Source of the DNA: an uncultured Clostridia bacterium
GTDB lineage: Bacteria > Bacillota > Clostridia > TANB77 > CAG-508
Length of the DNA: 19,892 nt
Direction: 5' to 3'
Assembly (NCBI GenBank): GCA_934149115.1
Contig: CAKPDW010000020.1
Coordinates: 1 to 19,892, forward strand
Part shown: positions 1-6,688 of the stretch, piece after piece
Position numbering within the stretch: the first letter of the stretch is position 1
Layout of the letters: the number at the start of each line of letters is the position of its first letter
Notes under the pieces: generated by a model
What the model saw: only the letters and a program-made list of their open reading frames with translations
Databases searched by the model: none
What the model was told of the DNA's origin: nothing
Program-made: the position numbers and the translations under genes

Positions 1-126
1 GAGAAATTAGATGAAATGTCAGAACAAGCATTTGATGATCAATGTACAGGAGCTAACCCAAGATTACCACTTATTAGCGAAATTAAAGATATGTATTTAA
101 AAGCATATTATGGAGGTGAACAATAA
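1..126 (+). CDS. adhE: AdhE-type iron-dependent alcohol dehydrogenase, C-terminal end (partial)
   Basis: The window opens in frame inside a gene and shows its last 41 residues and a TAA stop. The tail contains AFDDQCTGANPRLPLISEIK followed by a YLKAYYG-like ending. This is characteristic of the C-terminus of bifunctional acetaldehyde-CoA/alcohol dehydrogenases, which reduce acetyl-CoA to ethanol in fermenting Firmicutes; it also occurs in some single-domain iron alcohol dehydrogenases. Only the end of the alcohol dehydrogenase domain is visible, so the presence of the aldehyde dehydrogenase half is inferred. The stop codon shares one base with the start of the next gene (TAATG), and that gene's ribosome binding site lies inside this coding sequence, so the two are probably co-transcribed and translationally coupled. 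Confidence 0.8.
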   Translation, partial: EKLDEMSEQAFDDQCTGANPRLPLISEIKDMYLKAYYGGEQ

Positions 127-887
127 TGTATTTGAATTTAGATAACCCAATTATGGAAAGAAAAACTAAAACAGTATATAAAGATGGAGACAAAACAATA
201 AAATTATTTATTGAGAATTATTCAAAAGCTGATATTCTTAACGAAGCATTAAATCAAGCGAGAGTTGAAGAAGGAACAGACCTTAATATTCCTAAACTAC
301 TTGAAGTAAGTAAAATTGATAATAGATGGGCTTTAGTTTCAGAACACATTGAAGGAACACCTCTTGATAAATTAATGGAACAACATCCAGAAAAATTAGA
401 TGAATATATGAATTTATTTATTGATGTTCAACTTAATATATTAAACCATACAGTTCCATTATTAAATAGAATAAAAGAAAAATATACAAGAAAAATTAAT
501 CAAACAGATTCAATACATGATAATGCAAAATATGAATTATTACAAAGATTAGATGGAATGGAAAATCATAATAAAGTTTGCCATGGAGATTATAATCCAA
601 GTAATGTTATTATAAAAGAAGATGGAACAGCATTTGTAATTGATTGGGCTCATGTTACTCAAGGAAATGCAGCAGCAGATTCAGCAAAAACATTTTTACT
701 TTTCTCAATGGAACAAAGAGAAGATTTAGCAAATAAATATCTTGATATGTTTGCTGAAAAGAGTGGAATAAGCAAAGGATTAATTCAAAGATGGATTCCA
801 ATTGTTGCAGCTTCACAAATGGCTAGAGCAACAGATGAAGAAAGAGAATTTTTATCAAAGTGGATTGATGTTGTTGATTATGAATAA
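126..887 (+). CDS. APH/choline-kinase-like phosphotransferase
   Basis: This is a 253-residue single-domain kinase of the aminoglycoside phosphotransferase (APH) superfamily. The catalytic loop is HGDYNPSNV (H153, D155 as likely base, N160), followed by the metal-binding FVIDWAHV with D173. The N-terminal half has the small-lobe pattern, with K26 or K27 in the DKTIKLF strand as the likely ATP-contacting lysine and an EHIEG hinge near residue 75. The family phosphorylates small hydroxylated substrates such as aminoglycosides, choline, homoserine or fructosamine. Nothing here identifies the substrate, so resistance should not be assumed. A GGAGGTG ribosome binding site at 113-119 supports the start. 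The gene follows adhE with a one-base overlap and ends at a hairpin terminator. Confidence 0.8.
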   Translation: MYLNLDNPIMERKTKTVYKDGDKTIKLFIENYSKADILNEALNQARVEEGTDLNIPKLLEVSKIDNRWALVSEHIEGTPLDKLMEQHPEKLDEYMNLFIDVQLNILNHTVPLLNRIKEKYTRKINQTDSIHDNAKYELLQRLDGMENHNKVCHGDYNPSNVIIKEDGTAFVIDWAHVTQGNAAADSAKTFLLFSMEQREDLANKYLDMFAEKSGISKGLIQRWIPIVAASQMARATDEEREFLSKWIDVVDYE

Positions 888-892
888 AGAAC

Positions 893-929
893 AAAACTGA
901 AAATTTTCAATTTTCAATTTTCAGTTTTT
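893..929 (+). terminator. Intrinsic terminator after the APH-like gene
   Basis: A perfect 13-bp stem, AAAACTGAAAATT at 893-905 against AATTTTCAGTTTT at 916-928, closes a 10-base loop and runs directly into T residues. It begins six bases after the stop codon at 887. Confidence 0.75.
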
Positions 930-1023
930 ACTCTACTCTTTATATTTTTCTATAAAATTGAAATTTTCAGTAAATTTGTTCGAGCGCGAAAATTTATTTT
1001 ATAAATTTTCTGTGCAATTTTTT

Positions 1024-1060
1024 ATATAATAGAAAAGTCAGAATGACTTTCCTATTATAT
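1024..1060 (+). repeat. Long hairpin between genes
   Basis: The arms ATATAATAG (1024-1032) and CTATTATAT (1052-1060) continue, past one mismatch, into AAAGTCA (1034-1040) and TGACTTT (1044-1050), with a GAA loop. No T-tract follows directly. It sits just upstream of a strong terminator and may be part of a double transcription stop. Confidence 0.5.
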
Positions 1061-1065
1061 AATAT

Positions 1066-1100
1066 AATGAGAGACCAAAAGGTCTCTCATTAATTTTTTT
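1066..1100 (+). terminator. Strong intrinsic terminator
   Basis: A perfect 11-bp stem, AATGAGAGACC (1066-1076) against GGTCTCTCATT (1081-1091), has an AAAA loop and is followed by AA and seven T. It insulates the downstream metallopeptidase cassette from the adhE side. Confidence 0.9.
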
Positions 1101-1275
1101 GAAAGTTCAAAAAAATTTCGACTAAAATCCAAAGCTTTTCAATAATATTCAGGTAACTAAAGTTGAATTAATTGTTAAGTGAAATTAAATTTTTTAACCT
1201 CCTTTTGAAAGCAAAAAAAATTAGTCGAATATAAATTAAAACAACAAAAGTATATATGATATAAGCAAGCATTCG
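1101..1275. other. Gene-free AT-rich spacer
   Basis: I see no credible gene here. The only structure noted is a 9-bp inverted repeat with widely spaced arms, TTCGACTAA at 1117-1125 and TTAGTCGAA at 1221-1229. It lies upstream of the promoter at 1276 and could be a protein binding site or chance. Confidence 0.5.
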
Positions 1276-1304
1276 TTGACATAATGTTGCAAAAATTATA
1301 TAAT
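1276..1304 (+). promoter_or_regulatory. Consensus sigma-A promoter of the metallopeptidase cassette
   Basis: TTGACA (1276-1281) and TATAAT (1299-1304) both match the consensus at six of six positions and are separated by exactly 17 bases. Transcription would start near 1311, leaving a leader of about 40 bases. An undamaged promoter implies strong vegetative expression unless a repressor acts. Confidence 0.9.
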
Positions 1305-1351
1305 ATAAGAAGGAACTTTTAAAATGCTTATTTAAAAACAGGAGGTTTATT

Positions 1352-2416
1352 ATGAATATAAGAGCATTGACATTAGACTTAAAAAAATCTGAATATCTAG
1401 ACGACAAGAAAAGAGAAGCAATGATAGAACAATACGACAAAATTCCGACTTTTTGGAAAGAACGGAGTAAGCAACTAAAATGGGAGTTTATTTTGACAGA
1501 TGAAATGCCATTTGGAAAAATCGAAGGCAAAAAAATTGCACTGATTACAGATGGCTCTAAAAAGAAAACATGGATTAATGTAACTGTATCAAATAAAGTA
1601 TTTGGAACATTATTGTATAGAGTAGTTGCACAATTCATTTTAACCACATCCGGCATTTTGGAAAACAATAAAACTTTTTTTAAGATTAAAGAACAATATA
1701 ATTATGAAATTACTGAGTTTTATTACAAAATGGACTGGGAAACAGAAAATGACGAACAGATCTTTACAGAGATGTTAGCCTTTGTTATTCAAACATCTGG
1801 AAAAAATCCATGCTGGAACAGAAAAATTGATGTCTTATATGATTATGTAAAATCATGGGCATATGGCACAATTTTTCTTAAGGAAATCACCTTTAAACAA
1901 ACCTGCATAAAGGTAGAAAAGGGGATTTTGTTTACAGAAGATCAAAGAAAATTAGTGGAAGAAACTTTTCAACTTGTTCCAAAAAAATTAAAAGGAACAT
2001 TTATAAATAATTCATGGAAATTACGTATTGTGCATCAAATAGATTCTTATAACTGGAATGTTGCTGGAAGATGCAAATTGCAAGGAAAAGAAATTTTGAT
2101 AAAAGAAACAGCCGTAGATATAGCAGAAACAATACTTCATGAATTTGGTCATCTGTTAGATAATATTATTCCAAATTACCTTCTTAGTTGTAGTGGCGAA
2201 TTTTCTAATATTTATTTAGAAGAAAAGAAACTCGCAAAAGATTTATCAAGAATGAAAAAAGGTTTAAAAAAACAACCTTATTATTACGCCACTTCAAATT
2301 CTGTTGAGTTTTTTGCAACTATTTTTGCAGTTTATTTATTGGATCCGGAGGAATTAAAGAAAAAACTTCCCAAAAGTTATGCTTTCTTTAAAAAAATCAT
2401 TGATATCTTAGACTAA
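1352..2416 (+). CDS. Anthrax lethal factor-like (ATLF/M34) zinc metallopeptidase, first copy
   Basis: This 354-residue protein has a C-terminal gluzincin domain resembling the lethal factor catalytic domain. The zinc motif is HEFGHLLD (H263, E264, H267). The third ligand is E319 in NSVEFFATIF, preceded at minus seven by Y312, the position of the catalytic Tyr in lethal factor. The end, LPKSYAFFKKIIDIL, also follows the lethal factor pattern. Residues from about 20 to 170 look like a degenerate copy of the same domain without zinc ligands. There is no signal peptide or transmembrane segment. A GGAGG site at 1341-1345 fixes the start. A related gene follows after 15 bases, so the pair forms one operon. 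Known family members cut host kinases (lethal factor) or Pro-Pro bonds (PPEP). The substrate here is unknown, and a non-toxin role is possible. Confidence 0.8.
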   Translation: MNIRALTLDLKKSEYLDDKKREAMIEQYDKIPTFWKERSKQLKWEFILTDEMPFGKIEGKKIALITDGSKKKTWINVTVSNKVFGTLLYRVVAQFILTTSGILENNKTFFKIKEQYNYEITEFYYKMDWETENDEQIFTEMLAFVIQTSGKNPCWNRKIDVLYDYVKSWAYGTIFLKEITFKQTCIKVEKGILFTEDQRKLVEETFQLVPKKLKGTFINNSWKLRIVHQIDSYNWNVAGRCKLQGKEILIKETAVDIAETILHEFGHLLDNIIPNYLLSCSGEFSNIYLEEKKLAKDLSRMKKGLKKQPYYYATSNSVEFFATIFAVYLLDPEELKKKLPKSYAFFKKIIDILD

Positions 2417-2431
2417 AGGAGGAGGCTTATA

Positions 2432-3484
2432 ATGAAAGCAAGTGATATTAGAACAAAATTTAAACCACCTGAAAACTTAGAAAATCTACCAAAGTATGCC
2501 GATATTGTAGTAATCGGTCCGAATATTAATCGGAGAATTTTAGAAAAATTTTTTGAATTATTTGACACTATTCCAGAGCACTGGAGAAGAAGGACAAAGA
2601 AAAATTGGTGGAAGATTTATCTAAAAAATCATGTGTATGCAGAAAATGGAGATAGAGTAGCTTTTAATATTTGTTACTATCCACAGGATATAGAGCTAAA
2701 TGCAAATGTTAAATTAAGACACTTTAAAGAAAACTTTTATGATGCAATTAGCAGTTATGTATATTTGAGCTATTTTCCTAAAGGCTTAGAAAGTTTTCAA
2801 AGCATAATTGCCTCAGAAAGGGAGGAGATAATAAAATTAGTAAAATCGCTTGAAGAAGATAACGTATTCAAATATTTTTTTAAATACTTTCTGAAAACCA
2901 AGGGCAAAAGTACTAAAATGAAAAAAGCAAAGAAAACAGCTGAATACGTATACAAATGGTATACAGGAGAAATCTTCACACATCATATGATTAATATTCC
3001 TAGTTATCTAGAAATAGGAGATGGGGTAATTGATGAGAAAATTGAAATGGTAATAGGCACAATTAATTTGTTACCAAGAAATTTATTACGTTCATTTGTT
3101 TTCCAACACAATGGGAAGATTAAACTTAAAGCCGGACACATATTTAGAAAACCAAAATATGCTTGCGAAGGAACATACAATTATACCCGTAATACTGTAA
3201 GTATTAATGTTTTAACTACAAATCTCCAAATGATAATACTGCATGAATTTGGACATGTTTTGGATGAATACTGTTCAATGCCTAGCATAAGGGATGATTT
3301 TCTATTTATTTTTAATGATGAAAGGGAATTTGCTAAAAATTTCTGTAGGAATGAGTTCGAGTATAATTATATCTCATCAAACAGTATGGAATTTTTTGCT
3401 GAAACTTTTGCAAGGTATATTTCTTCGAAAGAAGTTTTACCACCTCGCACATATCATTTTTTAAAAAATTTAATTTCAAAATAA
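2432..3484 (+). CDS. Anthrax lethal factor-like (ATLF/M34) zinc metallopeptidase, second copy
   Basis: This 350-residue paralogue of the preceding gene has the same layout. The zinc motif HEFGHVLDEY gives H271, E272 and H275. The distal ligand is E320 in SNSMEFFAETF, with Y313 seven residues before it. The 49-residue spacing from first His to distal Glu equals that of lethal factor (H686 to E735). The C-terminus, PPRTYHFLKNLIS, matches the family ending. Residues 30-180 (INRRILEKFFELFDTIPEHW onwards) resemble the degenerate N-terminal half of the first copy. No secretion signal is visible. An extended AAAGGAGGAGG site lies at 2415-2425, partly overlapping the previous stop. The two proteins are clearly diverged, which argues for an old duplication with separate targets. 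Substrate unknown. Confidence 0.8.
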   Translation: MKASDIRTKFKPPENLENLPKYADIVVIGPNINRRILEKFFELFDTIPEHWRRRTKKNWWKIYLKNHVYAENGDRVAFNICYYPQDIELNANVKLRHFKENFYDAISSYVYLSYFPKGLESFQSIIASEREEIIKLVKSLEEDNVFKYFFKYFLKTKGKSTKMKKAKKTAEYVYKWYTGEIFTHHMINIPSYLEIGDGVIDEKIEMVIGTINLLPRNLLRSFVFQHNGKIKLKAGHIFRKPKYACEGTYNYTRNTVSINVLTTNLQMIILHEFGHVLDEYCSMPSIRDDFLFIFNDEREFAKNFCRNEFEYNYISSNSMEFFAETFARYISSKEVLPPRTYHFLKNLISK

Positions 3485-3488
3485 GCGT

Positions 3489-3520
3489 AAGTGGGGACTT
3501 TAATAAGTCCTCACTTATTT
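3489..3520 (+). terminator. Terminator closing the metallopeptidase operon
   Basis: A 12-bp stem with one G-T pair, AAGTGGGGACTT (3489-3500) against AAGTCCTCACTT (3505-3516), has a TAAT loop and is followed by ATTT. The T-tract is weak but the stem is strong. Confidence 0.65.
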
Positions 3521-3755
3521 GGCTTCTAAGATTTCTTACAATATAAATAATTTTAAAATATTATTAATTTCAAGGTAAATAAGTATATTTTTCGGTATTG
3601 AATTATTAATGTAAAGCTGATACAGTATAAAAGAAACCTATTATAATATGTTAAAGAATTTTTTAACATTAAAATTAAAAAGCTTTTTAGAAAGGGGACA
3701 ATAAGTACAAAATTGTAACAGTCAATAATTCAATAAATAGAAGGAGAGTGTAATT

Positions 3756-3948
3756 ATGATTTTAGCAGAAGAAAATTATGGCAAACCACTTGAACCTGAA
3801 GTATGTATATTTACTGGCATATATCATCCTAGACTTAAGATAGAGAAATCTACAATAGATACAGAAAATGGCAAATATATCCAAAAGAGAACTGTTAGAA
3901 ACACGTGATGTTCCATACGACCTCAGACCTGATTATACATTAGGATAA
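3756..3948 (+). pseudogene. Small gene with an apparent +1 frameshift
   Basis: A good ribosome binding site (AAGGAGAG, 3741-3748) precedes an ATG at 3756 that opens a 50-residue frame ending at TGA 3906-3908. It begins MILAEENYGKPLEPEV. The +1 frame is open from 3859 and continues as SKRELLETRDVPYDLRPDY to TAA 3946-3948, which abuts a terminator hairpin. Joining the two frames gives about 64 residues ending at the terminator, the layout expected of an intact gene. I read this as a one-base insertion, a sequencing error or, less likely, programmed +1 frameshifting. I do not recognise the family. A possible -10 (TATAAT, 3642-3647) lies upstream with a poor -35, and a TGTTAAA/TTTAACA dyad (3649-3668) follows it. 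Confidence 0.45.
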
Positions 3949-3970
3949 AGCATATGTCTGCTTTTTTTTA
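3947..3970 (+). terminator. Short intrinsic terminator
   Basis: AAAGCA (3947-3952) pairs with TGCTTT (3959-3964) across a six-base loop and leads into a run of T. It overlaps the end of the frameshifted small gene. Confidence 0.6.
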
Positions 3971-4088
3971 ATAAAATTAGAGAAAAACTGGAAAGAAAAA
4001 GCATATAATTTATTGAAATTTTATTTTAGAAGTGATAAGATAATCACGTAATATGTTATTTATTTATATAATATATTAAATTACTATT

Positions 4089-4116
4089 AGCAAAATTTAG
4101 ACTTAAATTTGCTTTT
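4089..4116 (+). repeat. Bulged hairpin upstream of lysC
   Basis: AGCAAA and TTTA, separated by one bulged A, pair with TAAA and TTTGCT across a GACT loop, followed by TTTT. It lies about 30 bases before the aspartokinase start. It could be a small attenuator or chance in AT-rich DNA. I see no lysine riboswitch. Confidence 0.3.
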
Positions 4117-4143
4117 ATATTATTCTAAAGAAGGTGCCAAGCT

Positions 4144-5355
4144 ATGGGCATAATAGTACAAAAATTTGGAGGAAGTTCTGTCGCAACTACAGAAAAATTA
4201 AAAAAAGTTTGCAGTCATATTACAAAAGAATTTGAGAAAGGAAATGATGTTGCAGTTATAGTTTCAGCTCAAGGAAAAACAACTGATAGACTAATAACTG
4301 AAGAAAAAGAAATTACCAAAAGCCCAAATAAACGAGAGCATGATGTTCTTGTTTCAACTGGTGAACAAATTACAATTTCAAAATTAGCTATAATGCTTAA
4401 CAATTTGGGATATAAAGCCATATCATTAACAGGTTGGCAAATCCCAATAGTTACAGATAATAATTTTGGAAATGCAAGAATTAAATCAATTAATTCACAA
4501 AAGATAATTGATTTATTTGACAAAGGTTATATTGTTATTATCGCAGGTTTTCAGGGCATTAATGAAAACGGAGAAATAACAACTTTGGGTAGGGGAGGTT
4601 CTGATACAACAGCTGTAGCAATTGCATCTAGCTTAAAAGCAGATAAATGCGATATTTATACAGATGTTGATGGAGTCTTTACAACTGACCCTAGAATCAC
4701 AGAGAACGCCAAAAAGATAGACAATATATCATATGATGAAATGCTAGAATTATCGAGCATGGGAGCAAAAGTACTTCATAATAGATGCGTAGAAATTGGA
4801 AAAAAATATAATATTCCAATTGCTGTAAAAGATACTGGATTAGAAGAATCTTTAGGAACCATAGTTAGAAATAGAGAAAACTTAGAAAATGTTGAAATAA
4901 GTGGAATAGCCAAAGACGATAACATTTCAAGAATTACCGTTATGGGACTAGAAAATAAAATAGGAAAAACATATAAAGTATTTAAGCTATTAGCTGAACA
5001 CAAAATAAATGTAGATATGATTGTACAATCATTCGGAGAAAGCATTAATAAAAATATATCTTTTACAATAAAAACTACTGACTTAGCTGAAACAATGCAA
5101 ATACTTGAAAAAAATTTGGAATACCTTACAGCAAAAGAAATAATACATTATGAAAATTTATCTAAAGTATCAATTGTTGGTATTGGCATGACTGACAGAA
5201 CAGGAATTGCATCTAAAATGTTTGAAGCACTATATGAGAAAAATATTAATATGCATTTAATAAGTACATCAGAAATAAAAGTAACTGTATTAGTAAATCA
5301 AGATGAAGCTGATGAGGCTGTTAAATCTATTCATGATAAATTTTTTAAAGAATAA
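4144..5355 (+). CDS. lysC: Aspartate kinase
   Basis: Aspartokinase phosphorylates L-aspartate to aspartyl-4-phosphate, the first step toward lysine, threonine, methionine and, in spore formers, dipicolinate. At 403 residues it has the length of the monofunctional Gram-positive enzyme. The kinase domain starts with VQKFGGSSVA (K7-A14) and continues with the GRGGSDTTAVAIA loop (near 149-161), TDVDGVFTTDPR and SSMGAKVLHNRCVEI. Two ACT domains occupy roughly residues 260-403 (ISRITVMGL onward and VSIVGIGMTDRTGIA onward), so amino-acid feedback inhibition is expected. A GAAGGTG site lies about 10 bases upstream. The gene stands alone: a possible hairpin precedes it and a strong terminator follows. 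Confidence 0.95.
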   Translation: MGIIVQKFGGSSVATTEKLKKVCSHITKEFEKGNDVAVIVSAQGKTTDRLITEEKEITKSPNKREHDVLVSTGEQITISKLAIMLNNLGYKAISLTGWQIPIVTDNNFGNARIKSINSQKIIDLFDKGYIVIIAGFQGINENGEITTLGRGGSDTTAVAIASSLKADKCDIYTDVDGVFTTDPRITENAKKIDNISYDEMLELSSMGAKVLHNRCVEIGKKYNIPIAVKDTGLEESLGTIVRNRENLENVEISGIAKDDNISRITVMGLENKIGKTYKVFKLLAEHKINVDMIVQSFGESINKNISFTIKTTDLAETMQILEKNLEYLTAKEIIHYENLSKVSIVGIGMTDRTGIASKMFEALYEKNINMHLISTSEIKVTVLVNQDEADEAVKSIHDKFFKE

Positions 5356-5363
5356 ATTATTAG

Positions 5364-5400
5364 AAAAACGAACATTGAAAAAATATTAATGTTCGTTTTT
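5364..5400 (+). terminator. Intrinsic terminator after lysC
   Basis: A perfect 13-bp stem, AAAAACGAACATT (5364-5376) against AATGTTCGTTTTT (5388-5400), has an 11-base loop and the T-tract built into its 3' arm. Confidence 0.9.
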
Positions 5401-5510
5401 CATTTACAAATATAACATTTTATTTAATAAATCAAATACAATAAGTTCTACATTCACATTTTTTCGCATATAATATCTTAGATAGAAATTGAGAGTGGAG
5501 GTGTTTTTAA

Positions 5511-5795
5511 GTGCAATTTGATGAAGTACAAACTAATATTATGCAAAATGTAATTCTTGAAAACCGAAAAAAACTCACTTTAACAGGTATAAAAGATGTT
5601 CTAAGTTTTGATGATGAAATAGTAATTGTTGAATCAGAATTAGGACTTTTAAATATTAAAGGAAGTGATTTGAGAGTTAATAAAATCTCTGTAGAAACAG
5701 GAGATGTTATTGTTGAAGGAACCATTAGAGCAATAGAATATTCAGACAAAGATTTATCATCAAAACAAGGATTAATGAGTAAGATTTTCAAATGA
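5511..5795 (+). CDS. yabP: Sporulation protein YabP
   Basis: This 94-residue protein matches the YabP family. The tell-tale stretches are ENRKKLTLTGIKDVLSFDDE (17-36), then IVESELGLLNIKGSDLRV and GDVIVEGTIRAIEYSD. YabP is needed for sporulation in Bacillus subtilis, where the gene sits in the same yabP-yabQ-divIC order. The start is GTG: GGAGGTG at 5497-5503 lies seven bases before it, and no in-frame ATG is equally well placed. The stop overlaps the yabQ start by four bases (ATGA), implying translational coupling. CATATAAT at 5467-5474 resembles a sigma-E -10 element, but I cannot find a convincing -35 partner, so sporulation-sigma control is only suggested. Confidence 0.9.
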   Translation: MQFDEVQTNIMQNVILENRKKLTLTGIKDVLSFDDEIVIVESELGLLNIKGSDLRVNKISVETGDVIVEGTIRAIEYSDKDLSSKQGLMSKIFK

Positions 5796-6244
5796 TAAAT
5801 AATGAATTTAGTATATTTCTTTCTTTTGTTCTTATTGGTTTAATTATAGGGTTTCTTTTTGATTTTTTTAGAATTTTGCGTCGTTCTTATGAAACACCAG
5901 ATTCGATTACTATTGTTGAAGATATTGTATTTTGGTTAATTTCCGGATTATTATTATTAATTGGTATATTTGTTTTAAATGAAGGAAAAATTCGTGCTTA
6001 TTTATTTTTAGGATTATTTGCTGGAATATTTATTTATATTGCAACATTAAGTAAATATATTATGAAAGTAGGTACCAAGTTTTTTAAAATTTTCAATACA
6101 TATATTATAAAGCCATTACAAAAAGTGATGTCGATTATTGTAAAAATACTTATAAAATTGATAAAAAACATATTTAAAATAGTAAAAAACATCAAATTTT
6201 TAAATAAAAATACAAAAAAAAGAGGAATTTTTAATTTATTGTAG
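5792..6244 (+). CDS. yabQ: Spore cortex biosynthesis membrane protein YabQ
   Basis: This 150-residue membrane protein has an N-terminal hydrophobic segment (about 8-27), the family signature FDFFRILRRSYETPDSI (24-40), then hydrophobic segments near 45-65 and 70-86. A long, strongly basic, Lys-rich tail follows from about residue 90. YabQ is required for spore cortex formation and localises to the forespore outer membrane in B. subtilis. Its start overlaps the yabP stop by four bases. The Lys-rich tail has a repeated KILIKLIKNIFKIVKNIKF pattern and low complexity. Confidence 0.85.
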   Translation: MINNEFSIFLSFVLIGLIIGFLFDFFRILRRSYETPDSITIVEDIVFWLISGLLLLIGIFVLNEGKIRAYLFLGLFAGIFIYIATLSKYIMKVGTKFFKIFNTYIIKPLQKVMSIIVKILIKLIKNIFKIVKNIKFLNKNTKKRGIFNLL

Positions 6245-6301
6245 AATAATATATATGTATATAGAAATATGCATACAATAATGAAAAAATGGAGAATACA
6301 A

Positions 6302-6589
6302 ATGAAAAAATTTTTTAATATGAAAAATTTATATATTAAAGTTTTAGTTATAATTTTTTGTATATATTTTGTTTCTGTATTAGTAAATCAACAAACAAAA
6401 TTAAATGCATATAGCGAATCTCAGGCTTATTATAAAGAAAAAACTGATGAAGCAGAGCAGTATCAAGAATCTTTAAAAGCATTAAAAGAAAATATTAATT
6501 CGCCTGAATATATAGAAGAACTTGCTCGTGACAAACTTAATATGTATCTTCCAAATGAGCGTGTTTATATTGATGTCGGTACAAAATAA
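6302..6589 (+). CDS. divIC: DivIC/FtsB-like septum formation initiator
   Basis: This is a small bitopic division protein of 95 residues. It has a short basic cytoplasmic N-terminus (MKKFFNMKNLYIK), one transmembrane helix (about 13-30, VLVIIFCIYFVSVLV), a coiled-coil stretch (about 35-65) and the family C-terminal motif SPEYIEELARDKLNMYLPNE. DivIC/FtsB joins FtsL and DivIB/FtsQ in the divisome at mid-cell or the spore septum. The frame is open from an ATG at 6269, but GGAG at 6291-6294 sits seven bases before the ATG at 6302 and the earlier start has no such site, so I chose 6302. Its position right after yabPQ matches the conserved Firmicutes order. In B. subtilis the next gene, yabR, encodes an S1-domain protein, whereas rho follows here. 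Confidence 0.8.
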   Translation: MKKFFNMKNLYIKVLVIIFCIYFVSVLVNQQTKLNAYSESQAYYKEKTDEAEQYQESLKALKENINSPEYIEELARDKLNMYLPNERVYIDVGTK

Positions 6590-6625
6590 AGTAACTACAC
6601 TTTTAAAAATAGTTGCTTTATTTTT
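6588..6625 (+). terminator. Intrinsic terminator after divIC
   Basis: AAAGTAACTA (6588-6597, overlapping the stop) pairs with TAGTTGCTTT (6610-6619) with one wobble pair, followed by a T-rich tract. Confidence 0.65.
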
Positions 6626-6688
6626 CTTTTATATTTTTAATCTTTAATATTTCCAATAATAACCAATAAATAAAATAGGGGGCTTTAT

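Noticed and set aside
1194..1206. Minus-strand AAAAGGAGGTT resembling a ribosome binding site
   Set aside because: No start codon lies at a suitable distance on that strand, and no coding frame follows.
1168..1668. Minus-strand frame of 166 codons overlapping the first metallopeptidase
   Set aside because: It is antisense to a gene with clear motifs, promoter and ribosome binding site, and its product is a low-complexity hydrophobic shadow.
3949..4143. Lysine riboswitch ahead of aspartokinase
   Set aside because: The space is under 200 bases and shows none of the conserved lysine-riboswitch blocks, only a small bulged hairpin.
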